Positions 21,626 to 33,457 of a stretch of 64,000 nt of DNA are shown here, piece after piece. The number at the start of each line of letters is the position of its first letter. Positions within the stretch are counted from its first letter, which is position 1. Both the position numbers and the translations under genes were made by a program. The notes beneath the pieces are model-generated. The model did not search any database. It was not told where the DNA came from and worked only from the letters and a program-made list of their open reading frames with translations. Source of the stretch: Amaurobius ferox (lineage: Eukaryota; Arthropoda; Arachnida; Araneae; Amaurobiidae); contig OX578145.1 of assembly GCA_951213105.1 (NCBI GenBank), positions 7,429,191 to 7,493,190 of the forward strand, written 5' to 3'.

Positions 21626-22492
21626 GCTTATAGTATCGACAACAGGACAGAACCTATCGGAGCTGAATCTTTTTGTTTCTCTCTCGAGGACGAATAAAAT
21701 GGGTGGAAGTGTCAAAAAGATTTTGTCAATGACTTTGCGTCCTTCACAGCTTAACCGAATTAACTTTTATTTTGCGTAAATATTGTATTTGAAACGATTA
21801 TAACCGTGAAACTCAATATATCTTAAATCAAGAATATTAATTTCCCAAAGGGACAGGAATTATCAAATAAATTAAACTTCATTTTCCAAGATATTGAATA
21901 TTCATCAATTTGGCATCATTTTTATTAATTTAGTGCCATTTTTGCCAATTTGGAAACATTTTAAATAAAATGTCAAGTTCACTATATTTTGTTAATTTAT
22001 CGACAAGCATTACAGACAGACAGACAAATTAGTTTAGACGAATTGTTTGCTGTCAAAATACAAAACTATTGCAAAACAGTGTCTCGTGAATGAAACCTAC
22101 CAGAATGATGTTAACACCGTTGTCACATAATATTGCACATGGAATGGGAACATATTACGGTTTTTAGCACAGTTTTAGTTTCATGTATTTTTTAAAATTT
22201 ATTTGAAAAAGTACAATATATCAAGAATGGCTCATGCTAGTATCCCAAAGTTTATTATTCATTTTCTAATAAAAAATTAAATAAACAATTATATTTTATG
22301 TAACAATATTAAAAGTTCTGATTTTTTATGATTTTTTTCAAAATTTCATTCGAAAGTTTGGAGCTGGTTTCCAAATATTCGATTGCTTATAAAATCAATA
22401 GACTTCCCGTATTCACTCTTTGTAATAATCGAAAATTTTTTTGTTTGAAACGTCTCATCCGTTCGTTAGATATCGCATCCACTGACTCAGGG
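21626..22492. other. unassigned AT-rich stretch
   Basis: I see no gene. It has short ACAGACAGACAGAC near 22015 and AT-rich sequence. Confidence 0.4.
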
Positions 22493-22564
22493 ACACACAC
22501 ACACACTAATATACATACACATACACACACTAATATACATGCACATACTACATATATTAATATA

Positions 22565-22600
<36 letters not shown>
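22493..22600. repeat. CA-rich microsatellite with ATATACAT interruptions
   Basis: (CA)n runs at 22493-22505, 22520-22529 and about 22571-22600, separated by TAATATACAT-type units. Open frames across it are artefacts. Confidence 0.9.
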
Positions 22601-22724
22601 GATATCACTTTAAAAACATTCGATTCGATTTCAGGGATGTTTGAAATGAGCTGTAGAGCTCAAAAACACAAAGTAGAATTCGAGTTTTCGACCTCGTCAT
22701 AATACTTTCCCTATACATTATATA

Positions 22725-22916
22725 AGTGTTTTTCAAATTTATTTTGTCGCGAAACCCTTTTGAAATTTAATTTGATGGTAAAACCCCAAAATAAGAAAAA
22801 TCCCTTGTCCAAATTATGCATCAAAATTTTATACGTTTTTAAATTTAAGACAATTTACATGAAACTAACACGTCACGGAATCCCAAGGGTTCCGTGAACA
22901 CACCTTGAAAAACGAT
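22725..22916. mobile_element. hAT-type MITE remnant
   Basis: GTTTTTCAA (22728-22736) and TTGAAAAAC (22905-22913) are inverted ends. The inside has CGCGAAACCC on the left and GGGTTCCGTG on the right, the well-known style of short hAT MITEs. About 190 bp. An 8-bp target duplication is not obvious. Confidence 0.55.
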
Positions 22917-23477
22917 GCATTATACTATGTATGTCAGAAAAGTAGCATTTATTGCTCCCACAAACCGAAAATGTCAAGCAAATTTCTTTAAAATGTTACA
23001 AATTTTGCATTTTTAAAATAACAAATATTTCCTCCTTTCAAATAATCTTCAATTTTCGTCACTGATTGTTGTACTATATAAGTATTGAACAACATACGGA
23101 TTCTACACATATATTTACTCCGAAATCTCGCATATGAACGTTTCATTCGAATAATAAATTATATATGTGTGTGGAACATTTCTTAAACTCATTGCAAACA
23201 CTCTGTGTGCAGTACAAAAAGTTCTTAAATATATGTATTTTCATAGTATTACTTTAAAACCAAAATATACATAAAACATGATTTAAATAATGGGATACAA
23301 ATGTATCTAATCGGTCTTCATGAACAATGTGACGGATTAAACACAAAAAACAATCGTCTTTCCCTCCGCTTTCACAGGAGTTGCAAGAATAGTGTACCAG
23401 AACTGGCGATTAAACAACGTTTGGCGTGTGATGTGAGAGAAGCTTTCTGAATTGGTATACGTTTGGGCTTATCGCGT
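22917..23477. other. unassigned AT-rich stretch
   Basis: No gene or repeat recognised before the next H2/SINE segment. Confidence 0.4.
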
Positions 23478-23789
23478 CGCGGAGGGCGCAGTAGCCCAGT
23501 GGTTAGCGCGCGGGAATTGTACTCGGTAGGCCCGGGGCTCGATTCCCGCCACTGCCAAAACTGTCGCTGTGCTCACGCGGAGTAAGATCACGTTAAAAAT
23601 ACGGATCCGTAAGTCCTTCCGAGAGGTTGGTGGTAGGGGAAGGAGGGTACGGTCCCTGTGGATGCTTCCCCCACTGGGTTTCGGTCTAAATTGGGTGACA
23701 CTTCTTGGCCGTCCAAATAGTTACCTTACAAGTTTGCCACAGTCAGAATTTTCAAGGGTAGCGAACCAAGGGTCGCCAAAGGCGGCCAG
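23478..23789 (+). mobile_element. H2 3' segment (SINE-derived head plus H2 tail, end mutated)
   Basis: A full tRNA-like head (GCAGTAGCCCAGTGGTTAGC, B-box area GGCTCGATTCC) and SINE body, then the H2 tail AGTTTGCCAC.GTCAGAATTTTCAAGGGTAGCGAA. It ends GTCGCCAAAGGCGGCCAG, where the expected CTAG is CCAG. The CCTTTCTGGTAGGTCG linker is deleted. The 5' half of the unit is missing. Confidence 0.65.
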
Positions 23790-24747
23790 TAATTAATAAA
23801 GGCAATGTCTGTGTGTGTGTCTTATGCACTATAGGTTCAGCGACCGTGCGTCGGAGAGCTACGAAATTTGGCAATCGAAGACCCTGGGGGGAGATGACAC
23901 GTCAAAACCGATTTTTAAAATTTGAATTATTTTTTTCGTTATTTAATGTTTTATGCGATTTCGACCGTTTTTTTCCCTTTTTCCCCCTTTTTCTCCACCA
24001 TCCAGACATCGTAGAAAAAAAAACAAATCACACGACCGGAAAGCGCAATCAATTGTAAGTAAGAATATATCAATTTCAATTTCTAATATTTTTTAAAGAT
24101 TTTAAAACAAAAGTCACTTTCGGCTAAAAAAAACGAACTTTCGTTTTTAAATCCTCGCATCCGAAAAAGTATCGAGATTTTCGACTAATAATGTACATTT
24201 TTAGAAAGCTCAAAGATCTGGCTTTCTTACAAGCCCAATCTGGTCAAGAAATAATTATAAATATCCGCACAATTCCAATTTTAATAAACTAATGTTCTCG
24301 ACGACTTCACGCCGAAGAGCTCTCACTTACCCTGCCCGCGCAGCCGGTGACGTCCCTCCGTTTCCATGGAGATCGTGCATCGGGTTACGAGAAAAAGAAG
24401 AATATTTTTGAGTTTTATTTTTGTTTGAATGCTTTTGTGAAGCGCGTTGCTATTTTGGATGTTTGATGTATAGAGTGGAACTTATTCCATGGAAATTTCG
24501 GGAGATGGTAAATTGGTCGGGAAAATGCGTTTATTTTTTTGTTTGAAAATTTTTGCTAACGATCGTGCACAGGGTTAAAAAATTAAGTGATATTTTAAAT
24601 GTTGGAAATAGGAGTTTAGCATATGGTCATTATAAAATTTAAATTATTGAATTATGGTGGATTGGTGGATTTTTTAAATGGATATTTTAATTTATGGATA
24701 TTTTAAATGATGGAACGATGGAATGAGGATGATGGAATTAAGAGCTT
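23790..24747 (+). mobile_element. H2 5' segment, head to tail with the previous, interrupted by a LINE
   Basis: Begins right after the mutated end of the previous unit with AATTAATAAAGGCAATGTCTG. It carries the H2 5' region (GTCGGAGAGCTACGAAATTTGG), the long AT-rich middle and GATGGAATTAAGAGCTT at its right, where the gag-only LINE copy 2 starts. Confidence 0.6.
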
Positions 24748-26175
24748 GTGCGACCCAGACCGTGCCCCTTGCTAACAAGGGCTTGAAAGGTTTTACTGCA
24801 CAGTCGGAAAAAGTGTGATCCCATCACCCCCAGAACCCATCACCCCTAGAACGCATCACCCCTAGAACATTTATTATTTTAAAAAGGTGCCCGGCTAAGG
24901 CGATTACAAGCGGCCTACAATCAACCGCACAATCTGCAGGAAATAAACAAGAAAAACTCAAAATAACAATTTTACAAATACAATACCAATACAAATATGC
25001 AAATACAAATGTAAATACAAATAAGAAAATATAAACCCCTTTTGAAACAAGAAATCCCATTCAATACAACTAATCAAGTATACTAAACCCAGTACCATAT
25101 AAAATACCTTTGAATAAACAAATAAAAATAGCAAACCGAAGCCGCTCAACAAAATAAAAAAAAGCCAAAAGTGTGTCCCACTCCGAAACAGGCCACCTGG
25201 GCTCAGTCACAGCAAACCACAAATAAAAAATTCATCAATCGAACCCAGCGGCAGGGCACCCAAAAAAGAAAAACACCTTATAAAAATAAGCGCCGTAAAA
25301 TAAACTCAAAGAACTCCTAGCAAAACACATACTTCATTTAACACTAAAAATCTACAAAACATCCCCAGCCGGGACACAAGGATAAGCTAAAATAAACACA
25401 AAAATAGATCCCCAACAACAAACCAAAGGTTGGAACTTTCAACCGAATTAACTAAAGACAGAATCAAAAAACGAAGCGTCGAACGAAAAAGTTGCCCAGA
25501 CAAAAGAAAACATTCAATAAATATACCAATTCTCTCTAGATTAAAAACTCAACCTAATTAACCCAGAGGATACCCAAATCTTAACCGTAAAATACAGGAC
25601 TTACAGAATAATATACTAATTAAAATACTAATAAATAAAATACTAATTTAAAAAAATACTAATTTACAAAGCCATTGCAGGCCCATTTACAATATTTGAA
25701 ACCATATAAATTATGTACAAAATGACCAAATACTTAAGTGAAAAACATACCATACTTTCCTATATTCCCTGAACCACCGAAAAACAGGTGAGGGAAAAGC
25801 GTTTTACTTCCCCCGCAGAATCGTAACCAAGGCCTCTGACATTCATATAATCTCAATATTATTTTCATAAAACATTAAAATCACTACAAATATACGAGTC
25901 CTCATATTAGCAAAACTCGGAGCCCAGACCGATACGACAGAGGAGGTCACCAAAAATCAAAATTAAGAATACAGGCCATATACAATGTCCCATAAACCCG
26001 ATCCATATAATTTACCTGCAAATATTTATACAATTTAAAAACACAACAACTAAACGTTACTAAATACAATATAATAATACCATCATTTACCATCCCAAGA
26101 GATTTCCACTGTTATTTACAATTAAAGGCATACCAATCTTCAAGACTCAACAAACGCCATTTAGCCGATTCTAAC

Positions 26176-27562
26176 TCAATCCCCATAGTCAACATTTTTC
26201 TTATATCTGTTAAATTCAGCCTTAAAGCACAGACAATTGTTGTCTCTGCAAGAATGCTTGATAGCATTTTTCTGTCTAGACCTTTCATTAAAATTAACAC
26301 AGTTGATACAACTCCAGCTATCCTTGCAAGGCTGGCCAGGATGAGACTTGGCGCACTGGATACAGCGCTCAGGGTCGCGGTAGCGGCGTCGGGTATGACC
26401 GAGAACTACACAACTGGTGCATTGAAGTACCGCGTAGAACTCCCGGCACCAAACCCGATGCCAGCCGTAAGAAACATAACGTTGAGATACAAGAGCCCAG
26501 AAAGGGACAGCATCTACATAAAAAATCCAGTAAAAACCAGTCTTAGCCTTGATGCGAAATTTAAAAGTAAAGGCAGAGGCGAATCCCTCCAAGCAGGAGT
26601 TTTGAGCCACTATATCCCTTACAAATTGTTCCTGAGCTATACCATCCGGTATATTGAAGAAAATCAGCTTGGGAGGGCGCTTTCTTGGCCGTTCAACAAG
26701 AAAATTTTCATGAATGCCGGGATCCCTTAAGAGTTCATTCCGAATCACCTCAGCCAGGGACCTCCAGGACAACCCGGCCATCCGACAAAGAGAAAAACTT
26801 GTCGATGCCGATTCCTAGATCCTTTGGAGAAACTCTCGAATCGAAAATTGTCTTGGTTTCCTCTGCGGACGAGGGGGCGACGGGTTTGACAATAATAGTC
26901 TTAGACTTCTTACTAATTAAGCCAGTCTCCTTAGTCCGTTTAACATCAGCTTCAGCACCCTTGGGCAAATTCGCCACAAGGTCCCTGATTTCACCCAAGG
27001 AAGTCATAAGGTTGTCTGTCCTCTTGGACTTTTATACTTTGTCGTATAAGTTCATTGGTATCCAAGAAGTTAGTTAATTTTGAATCCAAGTCTCTATTTA
27101 ATCTCTGAGTCTCCCATCTGCTCCAATTCCTCCAACTTGGTTTTCATTAATTTGATGACGTCATTAGATTCCCTGATTACACTATTTTTACTCTTAATTT
27201 CGAGTTTTAATGTCTTAATCTGTTCCAATTGTGCTTCACTAACCGTCTTTACGTTCCTCAGCAAAAAGGGCTTTCTTCTCCTGGTGTTTATCAGTCATCT
27301 CTCTTTTCAATCGATCAACTTTGGCCATTGCTCCATCGAGTAAGCCAGGGAAGGGACTTGGATCAGGACACTCAGAGAATTTCACCGAAGTCTTAGCGAC
27401 CGTCAAGGTCCGGGACTTTTCTTCCAGAGCCCTGTCGTTTTCCACAAGTTTCATGGCCAATTCTTCCAATTTATCCTCAGATGTCTTCCTTAATTCCATT
27501 AACTGTTTCTCCAGCCCAGCAAGCTCGGCTCCAAGCTCCAGTAGCAGTGCCTCTTTTTGTGA
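26176..27562 (-). pseudogene. LINE gag ORF, C-terminal half (copy 2)
   Basis: Continues from the N-terminal part at 33458-34216. It contains a coiled-coil-rich stretch (EKQLMELRKTSEDKLEEL region), then a globular region near 26900-26480. Last come zinc knuckles CTSCVVLGHTRRRY (fourth ligand Cys replaced by Tyr), CIQCAKSHPGQPC and CINCVNFNE...HSC, ending VDYGD. Frame breaks occur near 27240, 27010 and 26760. The alignment with the copy at 14366-16021 is clear in the last 130 residues. With several frameshifts and a lost zinc ligand, this copy is dead. Confidence 0.75.
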
Positions 27563-27564
27563 TA
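27563..27564. repeat. TA target-site duplication, left
   Basis: The TA here and the TA at 33456-33457 flank the inverted-repeat element. Taking out the element with one TA restores the gag reading frame across the gap. Confidence 0.8.
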
Positions 27565-28500
27565 GGGGTCATTCCACATGAAAACACCCATTTTAAGAAA
27601 AACTTGTTGCTCCATAGTCACGGATTTTTTTTAAATTTTTACCATGGATACACATGGTAATAAAACCCCCAAATCTGAATTTATAATGTATATATCGCAA
27701 TAATTGCCAAGATACAGGCATTTGAAAAATGGCCATTTTTGCCGAATGGCAGCCATCTTGGATTTTGCACCAATGTTTATAAATGTAATAGCTTGAGAAC
27801 TAATGGTTCAAATTAAATAATTCTGGTACTAATTTGAAGCTATTAATATCAGGAATATAAGTGCTATATCAAAAAATAAAAAAATATATATTTTAATATT
27901 GTTATTACATGAAAATTGCAAAAATCACCTTCGGATGGATAGTCAAGTTTAATGGGCTATAAAAAAAATGGCCCCTAATATTTTTTTCTGAAACTTGGTA
28001 CAAATATTAACTAATATGTGCGCTTTAAGTACAAAAAAAATTAGAAAGGTAATATTTCTTATTACAGAGAAAAATAGCTATAAAACATATATACATTTTA
28101 TATGTGATGCTTTAATCATTTAAAAATATATATTTTTTAAAAATAAATAATGAGCAAAAACAAAACATAGAAATTTTTCTACACACTAACTAGTATGTGT
28201 GCTTTAAGCACAAAAAAAAATTAGGATGGTAATATTTAATTTAATGAATAAAGAAATACGAGAAAGAAATAGAGATATGTATAGGAAATCAATGTAAAAT
28301 TTCTGGGGTGCTGAAACATTCTAAAAAAAATCTTCCTAAAAACCATACAGTTATCCATTTTATATTTTATTTTTTTTTTTTCAAATTATGAAAAGGTATT
28401 TTCTATATTCAGTAGAGCTGAAGATACCCAGTTTTTCCTAGTGGCCACTGGCTCCTAAACCAATTTCATCTAATAGCAAGTATCATAATCTTCGGCACAC
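27565..28500. repeat. left terminal inverted repeat of the TA element
   Basis: Pairs with 32529-33455. Landmarks shared in inverse: GGGGTCATTCC, AAATGCCTGTATC, CCAAGATGGC, a TTCTGGGGTGCTGAAA-like segment, and CCACTGGC.TCTAAACCAATTTCA. Small indels and substitutions separate the arms. Confidence 0.85.
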
Positions 28501-28599
28501 ATCTAAAGGTCTTGGCCATATATATAATGCATTTGGGCCATAAAAATACATAAACATAACATATACAAATAAAACACACACTAATTTCTAATTCATTGG

Positions 28600-29764
28600 G
28601 ATGCATTGGTAATCTACGAATTTCTGGAGATGGACAGTTATCACACCAGCTTACCATACTTTTCTGATTCAGTGCAATAAACTTGTTTCTTTTAACAATG
28701 ATGTAATATATTCACTGATATGGATGACATGGAGCATGAGTTTAATATTTTGATGGTATATACAAACACGTACAGAATGAATAACTTTGTTTCCAACAGT
28801 TACATATTCTGTTAGATGTAGTGTGCAAAATTTACATAGTATTTTTATTTTATTATGATTTTCTTTAAATACAGCATATAATTCTTTTAAATTATGCAAA
28901 AGTAATCTCTTTTGTTTTAATATTTTCCCATTTTCACTTGGTATAGATATGCAATATTTTCTTCCTGGACACATACGACTGTTATAATAAAAACTAGTAA
29001 CTTTTGTATAGTATCAAATTTAATTTAACACTTATATCTCACTAGACATTGATAACATCCCTTCTGTTTCTTTTAATTTTTCTTGTTTTTTTTTTAACTA
29101 AATTCTCTGTAGTAATATAACATGTCTTTGTTTGTTGGACTATCCATGAATCTTGGACTAATTTTAAAATCTGCGCGTTTTCTTTAAATGATGCATCTAA
29201 AGAAAACTTATTCAATAATTTTCCATCATAAACGTGCAATTTTGGCAAATAATGTCTTGAATTTTGTAGCTTATTAATACTTTCAATACCCAATACTGTA
29301 GCAGTTTTAGTAGCAACGTAGCTACTTAATTTCTTAACTTGCATATAACTAAGTTTCCTCTTAGAGCTAAATCTATTGAACTTTATTAGTGATAAATCCA
29401 AAAGTTCACAGCTTTTATTCAATTGTTCCATTACTATTGTGACTTCACTATAATCTGCATCATTGGTCATTTCCATGTCAGCAGTAGAAACCTCTGACTC
29501 ACTAATTGATGAATGCGAGGAAGAATAACAAGACATGCAGAATTTTTTTTCCCCTGGAGTGAGTAATTCTTGATTTATCATTGACAGTCTGAGAGAAATT
29601 GGTTTTAGGGACTTAGTTCTGATTTTGGTGGTTTATTAAATAGATCACAAGTTTTCTGTCTTAAACTGCACCATTTCAAATATTCATCCTTGTGAACCTT
29701 GCATATAGTACCACTCAGAACACAAGTACAGGAATAAACAGGAAGGCTTAATTACACATTGATT
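28600..29764 (-). pseudogene. candidate transposase of the TA element (uncharacterised family)
   Basis: On the minus strand the frame opens at about 29764 with PVYSCTCVLSGTICKVHKDE, a Cys/His-rich N-terminus. It continues into CDLFNKP and LTPGEKKFCMSCYSS (29546-29517). A Ser/Asp-rich patch and a basic RKTRKIKRNRR tail near 29062 follow. A second open stretch (28974-28669) has MCPGRKYCISI, KQKRLLLHNLKEL and VCIYHQNIKLML. A last short one (28657-28610) has WCDNCPSPE. Cys and His placement resembles uncharacterised invertebrate proteins that I associate with repeat copies; I cannot name a domain. No DDE triad could be assigned by eye. Several stops break it. Confidence 0.5.
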
Positions 29765-30312
29765 TTCTTGCATACAAAACATTCAATTTTTATAGCAAGA
29801 CAAGAACTAATCATGGAACATAAATAAAAGAAATAATCATTGAAGCACAATTCACTGATTTATTTGTTGAACATACTCAGCTCTGAAAACTTGAGCAAAA
29901 ATGAGCTCTGAAAGGAATAAGTCACCCAGAAATGTAATATTGTATCTTACTTTAAATTCAACCTAAGAGAAAACAGATGATGCAGTACAAGTAATCATTT
30001 CAGGAACTGACAACTGGTATATGTTAATTGCTATTACTTATATAACAGAACTATGAGTATTAGAGTTGAAACTTTGGAGGCTATAGGCAGCTGATGTCTT
30101 ATGTACACAAAGACCAGAAACAGGTGTTTTTAAATGTTCCAGAAATAATATTGGTGCTGTAGGATAATTTTCTTCTCCAATAGCTTGTTTGTTTATGTTT
30201 AGTTTGTTGCTCCTGTTTCAACTGGATGGGGGATATTGCCTAGTGTTTCCTTTGGAGTTGGCAGAAGGTTAAAGATATGTTTTGGTGATCAACATGCTGT
30301 AGTTCTGTTTAA

Positions 30313-30361
30313 TTTTTAACACTTTACAACAAAGTTGAAAAGTGTTTATGACTTTGTTCAT

Positions 30362-30411
<50 letters not shown>

Positions 30412-32396
30412 CGTTAGCACGATAACTGCCGTAAAAATGAGTTTATCAAAATGAAATTTTAGTATGTTGTTCAGACGGTCTGTAGGACCTATGGGAATAT
30501 AAATAAATAATATCACCCAATTAGTTTTTTATTGAACCCGGGTTGAAAAAATGAAATACATTGAACCCTATGGGACCTAATTTTTCAAACATTTTTTAAG
30601 TAAATTTAAAATTCACGAATTGCTTCGAAATTTTTAGGAAACATTCACATTATCCCATAGAATATATAAAAAAAAATTCAGTAAAATATGTTAAGTAGTT
30701 TTTTAATTAAAAAAATTATTTAATATAGGGAAAAAAACAAATTCAATTAAATTCTGACTTTGGGATATCTTCCAGAAAGAAAAGAGAGAGATATTATATA
30801 ATAAATATCTCTCCATTTGTTTAAACGTTTTGCATATGGGAGTGGCTTCATATTTTAAAATAAATTTGGTAGATAACAATTTTTCATTTTTTTTAAATTT
30901 TATATAACTCTTCATGATAAATTTAATTGATGGCATTTTAAATGCACTTTCCTACGTCCTAGAGAGTTAAAATTTGGTACACAGCTTAAATTTGTTGAAC
31001 ATTTTATTCGACAAAAATTTGATGGATCTTTAAATATAGATCATACATTTTTTTCGAAATGGCCTGAAAATAATCCCCGTTCACTTCTATAAATCATTGG
31101 TGTAATATTGTTAAAAATTCTGATGTGGACAGCACATGTCTTTCTCTGCAGACTCATATTCGTTCTCTTTATTTATTCAATGATAATTTGAGTTTATCTG
31201 CACAACATAAGTATTTTAAATGACATTGAATTTACACGTTAAACTTAAATTTGGTTCTCATTTGATAGCTGGACTTATTGTCAAAGGTGGCGTAGCGAAA
31301 ACGCGAAAAAAATAGAATATCTCAAGAACGGCTAGTCCTAGAGTAATGGGGTTAGTCTTATTCTTTTTGTTGTCAAAAATCACATATAAAATAGGAATTT
31401 AATTGATATAATTGAGCACACGTAGTCTTTTATTTTTATATATAACGATTTTTGCTGGCCATTTCGCAAAAATAGCCCGTTCCTTTTTCCCGAATCGTAG
31501 TAGAATAACCTACAAATGATTTATATACAAAATTTTGTTAAATTTGGTATATAAATCACTTGTAGGTTATTGAAATATTATACTCCAAATTTTGTTAAAT
31601 TTGGTTCATTAGTTTTTAGCTAGAGTGGATAAAGGCAATTTCTGCGGCCATTTCGCAAAGAAGGCAGATTCTTTTATTACGAATCGCACTATAATCTAAT
31701 GAACATCAGGATTTCCCACAAAAAACATACCTACCAAATTGTATGAAATTCGGTCCATTAGTTTTTCAATTAGAGTGGATGTAATATCCACACAGACACA
31801 CAGAAACATACACAGATACACCCTTACACACCCAGACGTCTTCCTAAAAGTAGTTTTTTCGTGTTCTAGAAGTCCCAAAAGGTGTAGATCCTTTGAAAAT
31901 TCGAGTTCCGATCTTCGGCACGATTCCAATACTTTGAGTACATACACATACACATATATATTATCTGTGTATTATCTGTGTATCTAAATTCCGTGCCTAT
32001 GCAATTACAATAGTTGTGATTTTAAATGATCCCTAAACTTTTATTATTTCTTCAAGGAAGCCTAATTTTAACATATGCAGAATGCAAATATCTCAAGCGA
32101 TTGTAAGATGAATTACATAAGAATTGCTGAATTTTTTCACACAAAATTATTTAGCTCTGGAGTCTGGAATACAAGTTATATGAATGAAATATTCATTGAT
32201 TTTGCATAAAGAATCAGATGATTTATATTTCGATACAGTTTTAAATATTTAAGTATAATAAATTACTGTAGTACTGTGATAATGTAAAAGATATTACCAC
32301 TGAATGAATCACATTTTAGAAATTTTTAAATGAAATTACATTTCAGTTGGAAAGTGTTTCATAATCAATGCTTATGCATGATTGATCTTTCTTGTT
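30313..32396 (+). repeat. long repeat 'R', copy A, nested in the TA element
   Basis: Inner end TTTTTAACACTTTACAAC, which folds on AACACTTT/AAAGTGTT. It continues with a CTGT run, then CCGTTAGCACGATAACTGCC, and ends near TTATGCATGATTGATCTTTC. The second half matches 59335-60887 closely. The ends match both arms of the palindrome at 61097-64000. No coding sequence is seen. Confidence 0.75.
30362..30411. repeat. (CTGT)n microsatellite
   Basis: About twelve perfect CTGT units. The same position in other copies has only two or three units (63166-63180), so it expanded locally. Confidence 0.95.
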
Positions 32397-32528
32397 TTAT
32401 TTTAATTTTAATGCTTTTCATGAAAATGAGTGTTTTATATTATCTAATTACAAATTATTTTTTGTGGAATTAACTATATGTATGCTGTAAAGCTTCAGCA
32501 TTAAGTGATAGTTGTCATTTATAACCAA

Positions 32529-33455
32529 TATGCCAAAGATTATTGTACTTACTGCCTGTAAAGTGAAATTGGTTTAGAAGCCAGTGGCAACTAGGAAAAA
32601 ATGTGCACCTTTAGCTCTACTGAATATAGAAAATACCTTCTTAAAATTTGAAATAAGAAAATAAAATACAAGAGAGATAACTGTGTGGTTTCTAGGAAGA
32701 TTTTTATTAGAATTTTTCAGCACTCCAGAAATTTTACACTGATTTCCCATACATATAACAGTATTTTTTTAGTCATTATTTAAATAAAATATTACCATTC
32801 TATTTTTTTACTTAAAGCACACGTATTAGTTAGTGTGCAAAAAATGCCTATGTTTTATTTTTGCTCATTATTTGTTTTTAAAAAATATTTTTTTAAAAAT
32901 GATTAAAGCATTGCATGTCAAATGTTAACTAAATGTATATATGTTTTAAAGCTATTTTCTCTGCAATAAGAAATATTACCTTTCTAATTTTTTTTTTTAC
33001 TTAAAGCCCACATATTAGTTAGTATTTGTACCAAGTTTCAGAAAAAAATATTAGGGGCCATTTTTTTTATAGCCCATTTAAGTTGTCCATCAATCCGAAG
33101 GTGATTTTTGCAATTTTCATGTAATAACGATATTAAAATATATATTTTTAATTGTTTTGATATGGCACTTATATTCCTGATACTAATGACCTTAAATTGG
33201 TACCAGAATTATTTCATTTGAGCCATTAGTTCTTACGCTATTACATTCTTAAACATTAGTGCAAAATCCAAGATGGCCGCCATTTCGCAAAAATGACCAT
33301 TTTTCAAATGCCTGTATCTGGGTCATTATTGGGATATATACATTACAAATTCAGATTTGGGGGTTTTATTACCATGTGTATCCATGATAAAAATTTTAAA
33401 AAAATCTGTGACTACAGAGCAACACTCATCGGGTGTCCCCATATGGAATGACCCA
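32529..33455. repeat. right terminal inverted repeat of the TA element
   Basis: Inverse partner of 27565-28500; it ends GGAATGACCCA followed by the TA duplication at 33456-33457. Confidence 0.85.
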
Positions 33456-33457
33456 TA

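Larger units (their letters stand above)
27565..33455 (-). mobile_element. 5.9 kb DNA transposon with ~930-bp terminal inverted repeats and TA duplication
   Basis: The left terminus GGGGTCATTCCACATG and right terminus (reverse) TGGGTCATTCCATATG begin inverted repeats. The arms run from 27565 to about 28500 and from about 32529 to 33455. It is inserted in a gag ORF with a TA duplication. The interior has one minus-strand coding region (28600-29764) next to the left arm. The rest is AT-rich sequence that includes a nested copy of another repeat (30313-32396). TA targets are typical of Tc1/mariner, but the long arms and the protein do not look like that group, so the superfamily is left open. 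Confidence 0.8.

Noticed and set aside
22328..22702. 124-codon frame with HTHTHT repeats
   Set aside because: It is the CA microsatellite translated; both strands give open frames.
30361..30412. CRISPR-like regular repeats
   Set aside because: It is a perfect (CTGT)n microsatellite with no spacers, in a eukaryotic context.
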